This document shows positions 21,655-32,800 of a DNA stretch of 64,000 bases, in pieces. Within the stretch, counting starts at the first letter, position 1, and every line of letters starts with the position of its first letter. The notes beneath the pieces are model-generated. The model was not told the DNA's origin, made no database searches, and saw only the letters and a list, made by a program, of their open reading frames with translations. Position numbers and translations under genes: made by a program. The stretch comes from Thozetella sp. PMI_491 (lineage: Eukaryota > Ascomycota > Sordariomycetes > Chaetosphaeriales > Chaetosphaeriaceae), in the NCBI GenBank assembly GCA_021432635.1, contig MU270068.1, positions 372,001 through 436,000 on the forward strand, read 5' to 3'.

Positions 21655-22543
21655 GGCCGGGACGGCCTCGGCGAGACCATTTATGCACATATCTGGGTCC
21701 GTCCCACTCAGGAGCGTCTGCGGGCCTCCTGATCCGACGTGAGCCTTATCCGAATAGGGTGGTTGATCCTACGCGGCACCTGCAGAACGAGTATACGATC
21801 TAGCTAGGCGTTTCGATGTCGGAATGGGTTCCATTTGCGTCAACCTTGTTCTTTTCCTTTTTTTTTGGACGACATGTACAACATCAGGCTATGCTGGCAC
21901 TAGGACGGTCCCTCCGGGGGCTCGGTTTTGGGCAATGATCGATGATGGCAAATTGGTTGAGGGAAACTCGCTTGGGTCAGCCAGCCACGCAACGTGTATT
22001 GGTCGGTCGGTACGTAGCTTCTAGTTGCAGCATACAATACCCACATACTAGCTGAATGCCTGCCGTACCTGTGGATACTGTGCGATGCTTCGTCTGACGA
22101 GCTGCCTCTGTTCTGAGTACCTAGCTTTAGCGTGGGCCAGAAGACATAAGCGCGTCACACATACACACGGTACGTAAAACTCACCAAACACACAATACGG
22201 ATTGACACAACGTGCAGTACGAAATGGGTATCTTTGTTTTCATGCCATTTATGCATCTAATGGTTGCTCTATACTCGGAAGGCAAACAAAACCTTTGTGT
22301 TCCGTGAAGAAAGATCTAAGCCCTAGTGCTTCTGCCCAAAAATAATACTCGACCCCTTGAGGCCCACCTTCAACTACTCGCGGTGGTCAATCTTGTATTT
22401 CCTTGTCGTGAAATCGTGTCGTTTAAACGCCAGCCGAACCCAGAACCCGAGGGTATGACTTTTTAGCGAATGTCCTTGTCCATGCAAAAATAAAAATAAA
22501 CTACAGCCAGGATAGCGCAAACTGTTTCACACTTTCAGCCCAC
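21655..22543. other. Convergent 3' region ron1 / dam1
   Basis: About 890 bp holding both 3' UTRs and polyadenylation regions. It is relatively AT-rich (for example AAAAATAAAAATAAA at about 22485 on the dam1 side). No coding frame or RNA gene was seen. Confidence 0.5.
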
Positions 22544-23911
22544 TTAGACGGGGATGGCGTTCACTCGGGCAGCCTGCTTCTCCGGGTTCGGCGTCAGGCG
22601 CCCGACGAAACCGGGCTCTGGGATCCGGGAGCCCATGCGGTCCGGGACCAGATCGGGTGACACGGAGCGGATGGGGTACTCAGCAGCCGGCGAGGCGCGC
22701 AGCAGACGCGAGGTGACAGGCTGGGGCGCCACGATCGTGGGGGACTGCACCTCCTCGATAACGGTCTGGGGGACGGGGCCGGGCCCGGTGCGGATCTTGG
22801 AGGGAAGAATCTGCTCAAAGCCCTCCGCGCGGGCGACTTGTTCGATAGACTTGAAGTACTGTTGTAGGTGTCAGCGCGAGAGGGATAGCCAACAAGGGTG
22901 CATTAAAGGCCTGCTCTCACCTTCACGGTCTTCACCTGCAACTCAAGAGTAGCGTCCTCATCGCAGACAATCATAGGGTGCGGGTGCAGCTGCAGGCTTG
23001 ACAGAGTCCACATATGGTTGACACCCTGCTCAATGCACCGCTGCAGAGCAAGGGCCTTGCGGGCGCCGAGAATAATAACGACGACCTCCCGGGCCTCAAG
23101 CACGGTCTGGACGCCGACGGTCAGGGCCATGCGGGGCACCTGGCTCAGGTCGTTGTTGAAGAACCGCGAGTTGGCGAGGATGGTGTCATAGGCGAGGGTC
23201 TTGACACGCGTGCGTGAGGCCAGACTGGAGCCAGGCTCGTTGAAGGCGATGTGGCCGTCCTCCCCGATGCCGGCGAGGAACAGGTCGATACCGCCGGCGG
23301 CCTTGATCTTGGCCTCATACTCGACGCACTCGGCCTCAAGGTTCGCGGCGTTCCCGTTCAGGATGTGCACGTTGTTAGGGTGAATGTTGACGTGCGAGAA
23401 GAAATTCTTCCACATGAAGCTGTGGTAGCTCTCGGGGTGGTCTCGCGGGATCCCGATGTACTCATCCTGGTGGTAAGGTCAGATACAGGAGCTTAGACGA
23501 GAGCCTATACACGGGACGGAGGGACGGGAGCGAGAAATACGGCTACATCACTGGACCGCCGGCTGGCACACGGGAGAGAGAGCCGATGGAGGAGGGGGTG
23601 TGGAAGGGGGGGTATAGGAGAAGCTGGCCTACCATGTTGAAGGTGGTGACATTTTCAAACGAGATCTGCCGGCAGATATTAGCTAGGCTCGGGCGGCATC
23701 ATGACTCGTCTACGGAACCCAGAGAACGGACCTCGCCGGCCTTGTACTTCTCGACAAGTATCCTGTAGACACCCAGCGGGCTGGAACCGGTGGGGAGGCC
23801 GAGCACAAAGGGGTGGGCGGGGGTGGGCGCAAAGTGCTTGATTCTCTCAATGATGTAGTTGGCGACATAGACGCTAGCCGCCTCGGAATCGTCCCTGATG
23901 ATGAGCCTCAT
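22544..23911 (-). CDS. dam1: Glucosamine-6-phosphate deaminase / isomerase
   Basis: Four exons: 23911-23732, 23665-23633, 23466-22921 and 22858-22544, giving 357 residues. Exon 2 is only 33 nt and encodes [11 protein letters not shown], the strand leading into the family motif NMDEY, so it must be spliced in. Other NagB motifs are [12 protein letters not shown] (phosphate loop), [16 protein letters not shown] (catalytic region) and the VPRMALTVG segment. The protein is about 90 residues longer than E. coli NagB (266), the extra part being a Pro/Arg-rich C-terminal extension with no recognised domain. The enzyme converts glucosamine-6-phosphate to fructose-6-phosphate and ammonia in the cytosol, the last step of the pathway. 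It diverges from hxk3 across 3.3 kb. Intron 1 begins with GTCCGT, a less usual donor. Confidence 0.94.
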
Positions 23912-26900
23912 CGTGTCTTACTTGAACCGAACAGGGCTAGGGTCGTTTGTTAAGGAGAAAGTTGCGAGACAAGACAGAGCGTGCGATACGAGGATAGCAA
24001 AATACGAGGGCTATCGGATTAAGAGGCGAAATGACAAGCAAGCGTGGCTTAGGGGGGATTAGGAGGTTCTTGGGGAGAATAGGAGGAGAGCGCGAGAGAA
24101 GAGAGGTTTCAACACTGGTTAAGAAAGGCTGCATCCCCCGGTGCACCAGCATCGAGGGGACGAGCATGACCAACTAACCATGACCATGCCCCCAGACTAG
24201 GGGGGGACAATGGAGGGGTGGAAACGACAAAGCCGACGACGGTCGCTCAGCGAGAGAAGGTGGTGGATACCAACGGGAGCGACATGAGAGGGCAAGAATG
24301 AATGCATCTGTCATCGACCCAGCTGCCACGGTCGCCACGAACCAGATGCCACGGATCCTGGTGGGCGTGAGTGGTAGGTTGTGTGTGTGTGGGCGATAGG
24401 CTCGAGGGGTCCCATTGTGGGAGATGGAACGTTCATGTTGTCTGAGGCATGCCTCGCCGAGGGGCCCCACCCTGTGTGGATGGACGAGGTTGAGGACCGT
24501 CTGTGACGGCGCTTCTCTGGGGGCGAGGGATCTGTACTTTGCGCCGGGGACTACCCAAGAGATGTGGTTGGCAGGCTCCCAGCGGTGGCATCTTACCCCG
24601 GAACGGAGGGATCAAGAGGAGGGGCGCCATGGAGTCGGGAGCCCGATAAGCTCTGGCCATGCTTGCCATGGTGTGTAACAACCTGCGAGGGAGGGCTTGA
24701 CCGTCGATCCGTTCTAGACGGTCAGGCGGCGCACTACCGGAGAAGTTCGGAGACGCAGATCAGATTCCGGCGACTGTCTGCCCCAGAGCCCGCGTCTCGA
24801 AGCTCCTTGACGCGCCCTCCCTTTTTTTTTTCTTTTTCTAAAGCAGTACATATCCGTGAGCTAGGTATTGACCGACGATAGGGAATTCAAGATGGTCTAT
24901 AGACTATAATTATTCAGTAGCGCTCCCAACAGCAGAACGAAGCAACCCAACCCTGTCCGTACCAAGAATGCGACGCCCACTAATGGAGGGAGAGAAGGAT
25001 GGCATTCCGGGGAAGGGACCCTGAGAGGACGCATGTTTCCGTATACGGAGGGTACTTGAAGTACTGCAGTACAGGTGACCACGCCAGAGGCCGGCTTGAT
25101 GCGGCTGCTTCTGCATGGCGAGCCTGGCCATACCCGCGCCGCCTGCATGACATGGGACGCGGGCGGCGGTTTCTTGGGGCGGGAAGTGGATGTGCCATGC
25201 CCTGTCATCAATCCGAGGCAACGCTACGTACCTTATGCTGGGGGGGCATGCGTGCTCCGCTCAAAATAGTGCGTGCAACTAGTCGTCGTCGGTAGCGCGT
25301 ACTCCATGTCAGAGGTAACAAGCGCGGCGGTCTTTCAGCCGTACGTGGTCGGCGACGAGTACTTGTGAGAATGGGGAATTCAAGGGGACCCAACAAAGCT
25401 GCAAGGACCCGAAGGTGCAAGGACCCGGTCCAGAATTCGCGGGCATTGAAGCTCTTAGTGTCGTAATTGGCCTGCCAAATTGGCGATTCCCCTTTTCAGC
25501 CAGCCAGATGCCCCTTCCCACCCCGCTGCCTGTCCAGTCCCAGGCGGAAAAGGCCAGCGCGTCCCCACCCGATCTGATAGTGGTTTCGATCGGGAAGCAG
25601 CCACCACCGTCAGATTAAGGCAACGTTACCTCCCTTTCTCCAGTCAGGATCAGCGAAAGCTACCCCAGCCCAACAAACAGTACCTAGGTACCTCGACGCT
25701 CATTGCTACCTACAGTACACTACAACACCAAAGAGCCAGACGCCTGACGACACCCACCACGCAGGGCCCTCGCAGTGGAAGACGCCGGATCCCTGGGCTC
25801 TCCAATGAGCCCCATCAATCCGCAGCTGGTTTCGCGGGCTGGTCACTTGCACAGGGTGACGATCCTTGTTATACATCCAGCGCAGGGCACACCCAAGGCA
25901 CCGTCACTTTCAGATCGGCCCCCGAGCGAAGCGCCGCAAGTCAATTTTTCCCACCCCTGGTGTGGTAGCCGCCACAAGTCTCCAGAGTACATACCACGAC
26001 ACGACACAAGCGAGTGGAGCGAATAGGACTGGGCTCCGGAGCATTTTCCCTTGTTCCACCGTTATTGCCACTGGCCCTTCTGCAGCTTCTTTCTTTCTGT
26101 TACACAGGCCAGCCACCGTGCCATTGGCCGTTCGGGGCTTTTGTCTATTTGCTCTGCAATATCTCGCTATATGTTGGCACCTTCGCGGTTACCCAGCCTG
26201 TAGCCAGGGCGTGTGCCCCCTACCTTACGGGGGGGTGTGGAGGGGCACGGCTCGGGAACACGGCGGGGCGCCATTATGCTGAGCCTACCCAGGCCAGGGA
26301 CCCGCCGCCCCTCACTCTCATCTGCCTCCCACTCTATCTCTATTTGCGCAGTACCCTTTCCCTCCTCGGCGGCATTGTCTGGCTGCTAGTCCCACGAAAC
26401 ACTCAGAGGGCGAAATTGGCGAAGCCAAGCCTCCACTATTCCGCCGCGTAGAAGGCAGTTCTTCCTCAACTGTAACCATAGCCAGAGCCGTACGGGGGGT
26501 CCAGCAGAGAGAGGCGCGAAGGCCTAGGAGCAGAGCCCCCGAACCAGCGAACGCCCAGCACGCGACACCTTCCATTCTGAACAAGTCCCCTGCTCGTCTC
26601 GAGCGAAGCTACTGGTGCCAGCAGACCGTGCTTCACCTCATTCATCCAAGACAATCAATCCATCATCCCGTCCATACAAACCCTCTACCGAGTACATCGT
26701 TTTCGCGTCCTCGCGCGCACTTTCCCACCCCCTTGTCCCCGTACCCCCTCCCCCCTGTACGCCTCCGGTGCATACATACCACTCCCACTACCGACCCTAT
26801 ACGACGGGAACCTTAAGGCGATCTTCCGTCGCCCCAATCCAGTTGGGCTCCCGCCAGGTTTCATTTTCCCGTGTCAGCCTTTTTTGGCCGGTAGTGTCAA

Positions 26901-27173
26901 CGTCTGTCTGGCCGTCTCGCCAGCTCTGCGTCCCTTTCCCTTCCCTTCCTCCCCCCCCCCCCTCACGTCGCCATCCCGGTCCCACGTGCTGGCTCCAGGT
27001 GTCCCGTCCCTCAGCTTGCTCCGTGTGCCAGGCATGGCCGGTGTCCCTACCTCGGACCTTCTCTGATGAATGATACATCCCTTTGTTGCAACAACTGATC
27101 TCCCATTCCCGATGCCTTAAAGGAGACCACGCCGCCTTCCCACCTTTGCTCGACCCACGCGGTGCAGACTGTC
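23912..27173. promoter_or_regulatory. Long divergent region dam1 / hxk3
   Basis: About 3.3 kb without a convincing coding frame. The 0.5 kb before hxk3 is very rich in C and T, including a C12 run at about 26951, as in long fungal 5' leaders. It should hold both promoters. CGCAAA (core of Ndt80-type sites) occurs near 24540 on the minus strand, but a single match has little weight. A small gene could still be hidden here. Confidence 0.4.
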
Positions 27174-28917
27174 ATGCAGCCGTTCGTTTCTGCCATGACA
27201 TCAATACGCGAGGTCCTAGTCGCCGCCATCAAGTCCCTCCTGAGGGGCAAGTCCTTCATCCAGGCCTTCTTCGCCTTCTGGGTCAGCCCCGCCCTTCTCA
27301 AGACCCAGGATGTCGAGACAAGGAAGGTTGCGACCCGGAGGATAGCCGACTTCCTCAAGGAGGCCGAGGGCCTGTTGTTGGATCCAACCCGGGCCGATGG
27401 ACTCAAGCAGCTCTCCCAGAAGTTCAAGGCGCAGTTCCGGGATGGCCTCATGTCTAACCCCGCCTGCATGCTGCCGTCCTACAACCATCAACTTCCGGAT
27501 GGCGACGAGCGCGGCCAATACTTGGCCCTTGATGTCGGCGGATCGACCCTGCGTGTTGCCATGGTCGAGCTGCGGAGCCAAGGGACGCAGGGTAGAGTGA
27601 GCGAGATCATCCGCATGCAGTCTTTCAAGATCGACCCGGAAATCAAGAAGCTTGAGGGCATGGAGTTCTTTGGGTGGATGGCCGACAAGATCGTAGAGAC
27701 CACGTCGACCTCTGTGAAGTCCGAGTCCGGACTCAACGGCCCGCTTCCCGTGGGCCTGGCGTGGAGTTTCCCCATCGAGTACGTCTCTCACACGCACCAC
27801 AGGGAAAGAGAGGAGCGAGCATGGAACTGACGATACACAGGCAAACATCGTTGAAAGGTGGCAGGATATGCGGCATGGGTAAGGGCTTCCTGGCGGCAGA
27901 TGGGCTTCTTGGGCAAGACCTAGGCGACGTTATTCAGCGGGCATGCCAGACAAGGGGGCTCGATGTCGAGTTGTGTGCCATCATCAACGATTCCACCGCG
28001 GCGTTGCTCTCGCATGCCTATGTCGCCCCTACCACCCGGTTCGGCCTAATCCTAGGGACTGGCGTCAACATCGCCGTTCACATGCCCGTTAACACCATCG
28101 GCCCGCACAAGTACGGCAACCGGCCAGATACCTGGTTCGAGAAGGCGAGCCATGTCATCGTCAACACAGAGCTGGGCATGTTCGGCAAGGGCGTCTTGCC
28201 GATGACCAGATGGGATGAACAACTGAAGGACGGCCACCCTCGACCAGACTTCCAACCCCTCGAACATCTCGTCAGTGGATACTACCTCGGCGAGATCCTC
28301 CGATTCATCTTGATAGAGGCTATCGAGACGACCGGCATCTTCGGGGGTGTGGTACCGCCGTCGCTGCTTAGGCCGTACTCACTTGACACCGAGACGTTGT
28401 CGCTCATCGAAGGGTAAGCAGCGCTGACTCCCCTTCTAAGCCCCACATTTTAACCCATTCTAGTGATGTTAGTCAGTCGGTCGAGTCTGGCCTCGCCACC
28501 TTCAAAGCCCACCACCCATCACCCGTCGACCCTACGCATGACGACATCTCGGCGCTCAGGACCCTCGCCTCGTATGTGTCGCGGCGCTCTGCTGCCATAG
28601 TTGCTGCGTCTGTCTTTGGTCTCTGGGAGCTCAAGGCAGAGACGGAGAGCGAGTTCCTCCGTAACCTGCCGGCCGCATCACCCTTCACGGAGGAGACAGA
28701 AGCAGAGATGAAGATCGCGCGGACGATGGTGGCTTTCGATGGCTCCGTTATCGAACGGTATCCGAACTATCAGACCAACTGCCAAAAGTTCATCGACGAC
28801 CTTGTGGCGTCGGTTGGTGGCACACCGGGATCCGTCGATCTCGTCGCCGCCAAGGAGAGCACATTGCGGGGTGCCGCCGTGGCCTTAGCCTGCGTGCAAG
28901 AAGGCCGCGCCAACTAG
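27174..28917 (+). CDS. hxk3: Hexokinase-family N-acetylglucosamine kinase
   Basis: Exons 27174-27778, 27841-28413 and 28464-28917 give 543 residues. Both hexokinase domains are present in order: DVGGSTLRVAMVEL (phosphate 1, altered from the usual DLGGTNFRV), AWSFPIEQTS and GMGKGF (sugar site), IINDSTAALLSHAY with catalytic Asp 252, ILGTGVNIA (phosphate 2, altered) and the NTELGMFG segment. The N-terminal 40 residues contain a hydrophobic stretch (FIQAFFAFWV) that might contact membrane. The sequence is clearly not a standard glucokinase. Its location among dac1, dam1, ron1 and ngs1 indicates a GlcNAc kinase making GlcNAc-6-phosphate. The main alternative is a regulatory, non-catalytic hexokinase like Aspergillus XprF; the retained catalytic Asp and Lys argue against that. 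No in-frame ATG precedes the chosen start. Confidence 0.9.
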
Positions 28918-29884
28918 CGAGGCGGACACCATTTATACATACCGTATTACCATGGCCATTTGGCGCCGACGAGAAGTGGCTGTTTAATACTCGGGGCTTG
29001 GCACATACTATTTCCCACGTCACCGCATCATCCTTCTTCTCTTTACTTCTACCACTTTGTTTTGGGACTGCAGGATGCGCATGTTGATTGGGCCGGGGAC
29101 GGTTGGATGAGCGAACGACTGGATGACTTCGGTATCAACCCAGTATCTAGAGGGGCCATGGCGTTGAGATATAACTGTACATATGGGACCAAGCATAACA
29201 CCCACCCCATTTTTGTTCACGTCTTTGGAATAAAATGTTCTTATCCTGCATCCCTTTACTTTCTTCGTATTCCTCTACAACTTTTAGTTTCTAAGTTTAT
29301 CAGATGTACATAATATCGTATCAAATTGGCAGCACAAAATCCAGTGCCGCTGTTTCGCCCTGGTAGAGTCGCTGTTCTTGATTTACTTCATAGGCTTACC
29401 TGATTGCCGCACTTCTACCAAGTCTGCAGGCAGCCAGCCTGACGGAACATCACAATCCGGTACGGGTTCAGATGATGCATTCTACCTTGCACCAGTGGCA
29501 TTGCTATCCTTAAAAGCTAGGCTAGACAATTGGGTACTAAGATACATATAGAAGGATGACAACTCTTTGGCCAACGTTGGCCGGGTGTTCGTTTTGGATA
29601 TGGTTGACAAGAATGGGATCAAATAGACAGAGGCGTGGGAAGCAAAAGAAAACAAAAAGGGAGTAGGTATCCAAGAGATTGGACGACCCAAGGGTCAGGG
29701 GATTAGATACAAAAATTTTCGCCGCCGGCGATGGGCTCGGCGGTGTATATAGCTGCTTCTGCAAAATCGACCACGTCAAGAAGTGAAGGCGTGCCATCTC
29801 CCGACCGAAAGAAAAATCACAAAACACCAGGCGCTTTTCATATCTACCAGACAACTCCTCGACCGCGACAAACGCGCTCTATGT
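28918..29884. other. Convergent 3' region right of hxk3
   Basis: About 970 bp between the 3' ends of hxk3 and the large membrane-protein gene. It is AT-richer than its surroundings. No coding frame with support was seen. Confidence 0.5.
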
Positions 29885-32800
29885 CTAGTACCGCAGCTGG
29901 ACACCACTCGTACGCTTCGACGGCGAGGAGGCGCTCAGCCAATTCTTCTCGCCCTCAGCCTGCTCGACACTGCTCCACATGCTGCCCGAGGCGGCATCCT
30001 CGGCAGGCATAGCCTGCTGCGTCTTGCGGCTCCTGGTGCGGCGGGCCTCCGCCTCGGCGTCCTCAACAGGCGAGGCCAGGGCCTCGACCTGGGCACCGGC
30101 TGAGCCCGGAGTCCAGAGGGGTGCGGTCTCGCCATTCCCGTCTTGAGATGCGGGGGGGATCCAGAGAGCCGTCTCGTCGCGAGGGCTGGCTAGGGCAGTT
30201 GGTTGAAGAGTAGCACTAGACTGGTCAAACGCGGGCGCAGGGGTGGGGGCGTCCGTGGTGATAGCGACTGGCAAGGCCTCCTCATGAACGACTGGGGAGT
30301 CCGTCCACATCTGCTGCTGCTGCTGCTCCTGAAGAGGTTGAAGCTCCGGCGCGGGCTCATCGACGGCATAGGACTGTGCCGAGATGGGGTCGTACCACAC
30401 AGTTGACATGCGGGCGGGGGCTTGCGCCGCCATTTGCTGCTGGACTTGCGCCTCCATTTGCCGTTGGAGCTCAAGAATGGACGAGTACTCCTCCTCCGCA
30501 GCCTCCTGGGCCTGCGCCTGGGGCTCAGACTGGGCCTCAGACTGGGACTCAGACTGGAAGTAATATTGCTGCTCAGGTTGATAGTAGTACTGCTCCTGCT
30601 CCTGCTGTACCTCGGGTTGGTAATAGACCTCAGGCTGATAGTAGACCTCAGACTGGTAAAGGTACTCCTGTGGAGCAGCAGGAACCTCCGGGTAGTACTG
30701 CTGTTGGAAGTACGCCTTGGTTTCCTCTCCAAGGCGGCCTTGCTCCTGCTCGAGGGCCTCGAGTGACGTCGCCATGGATGTTCGGCGCTCGTAGTCAACC
30801 TTGGCGGCCTCGGCGACGAAGAGTTTCTCCTGTTCAAGAGCCTCGATCTGTGCCTGGATCATAGACCTGGCCTCAGGCGACTGGGAAGAGTACATTTCTT
30901 CCTCGGGTTCAAGGGCACGGGCTTGCTCGCCGGAAGCATACTCCTGCATAGCAGGGTGAACGGATTGCTCAGGGCCGGCGATGGCTTGGGAACCGAAGAA
31001 GATGGGGCTAACAACGGCAACGTCGTGAGTGTACCCCTTAGCGGCAGGGTGGAACCACTCTGACCGGGTCTGGAGTGAGGAAGCGAAGAAGACCGGGTGG
31101 CGAACGGCAGCATCAAAGGAGGATTTCTTGACGCCAGACAGAGCCAAGGCTTCATCGAGTGCGGCGTTCCATTCGGCCGGCGTGTAAGTCTTGCGGATGA
31201 GGGAAGCAGAGCCTGGGTAGCTAGCAGCGATGGCCTCGTTGAGAGCCGCCTCCCAGTCAGCACGGTAGGCAACGGGCCGGAGGTATTGACGACGGAGAGG
31301 CATGTCAGCCTTGGCAGGAAGGGCTTTGGTGCTCATCCAGTCTTGGTCCGTCGGGGAAGCGGCCTGGACGGTCCATAGGGCAGTTGATTCCAGCATGCCA
31401 AGGGGCTTCTTCTCAGCAGGTCGAGACTTGCGATCCATGGCCTTCGCTGCGGGCTCCTTGGATGTCGTGCGGTATATAGAGCGCGTTCGGTCGACCTTGA
31501 ACATGCTGTTGTCCGCCCCCTCATTAGACGTAGACGCCATCTCCGGGCCCCACATTCCGTGGCTCATCTCTCCCGCGATGGCCCTCCGGCTGGCTCCCTT
31601 GTCCCACATGCCGGCAGATTCAAGCTTATCAAGAGGCTGGTAGATCTCGCTCTGGCGCGGCTTGCGCTCCATGGCCTTGGCAGCCGGCTCCTGCGCCGTG
31701 GTGCGGATGTCGCCGCGACGGGCATCGACGACGAACATGCCGTCTCCTTCAGGGGCGGTGTGCTCAGCGGGCACATCCCACAGACCCATTGCAACTTGCT
31801 TGCGGTTCTTGCGGGCCTTCTTGATATCGCTGGAGTTGGCTGCAGGGGTCTTCTTGACCTCACCCGAATTGGCTGCAGGGCGAGGGATCATGGACGGCTT
31901 TTCCTTGGCGCTGGACCACATGGGCGCCTCGTTCGGTTGCGCGGCCTTGGCCTCGGGGGCCCAAAGGTTATCGCTCTCGATCAAAGCAACCTCGGCCTTG
32001 CGGGGCTTAGCCCGTGCGGTTTCGGTGACGCCACTGTACCGGGCCCAAGTCCTGTCGCTGGGGTGCGGCAGTCCGATCCTGGGGAGCGCGGGCTCGGTCT
32101 CAGCGTTCCACAGCTGCGAGTCGCGGTTGCTGGCTGGCTGCTCAAAGAGGACGTCCTGCTGCTCCTCGGCGAGGCCAATCATAATGGACTGCTGGCGCGA
32201 GGACTCGTCCTCGTTGTCAGAGGGGACCTCATTCATGTAGTCATCCACCACAGAGCTAGCGAGTGGCGGCGGGAGCAGGCTGTTCTTAGACGGCACGTTG
32301 TCCGACTTCAACAAGCTCGCAATCTCCCACAGCGTAGTCTCATCGAAGCCGTCATCGTCGCTCTCACCACCATCCCCGTAGTCCGAGTCAGGGTCTTCGT
32401 CGTCATAGTCATCAAAGAAGGACGATGAGTACTCGGATTGCTCTAGCTGGCGCGAACGGGCATCGAGAGACGAGCCCATGGATGGGCCGCCTGAAGTCAT
32501 AGTGCCAGGCATAGCCATGTACATGGTGGGGCGTGACTGGACGGATGCAGTATCAGACTTCTCGCCCCACGGGAACTGAAAGATGCCAAGAGTTCCGCGC
32601 TTGTCGGGCAGAGGCTCCGGGTTCTCGATGATGTCCGGGAGCAAGGTCACCCGCTTGTTCCGGCGAGGTGGCCGCTGCGTGACTGGACGAGGGGCTGGTT
32701 GAGGTGGCTGCTTAGGAGCGGCCTGGGTAGATCGGACGGGTGCCACCGCAGGAGGAGCAGCAGAAGCCCAGGTCGGACGCCAGAGACCGCCGCTGTTTCC

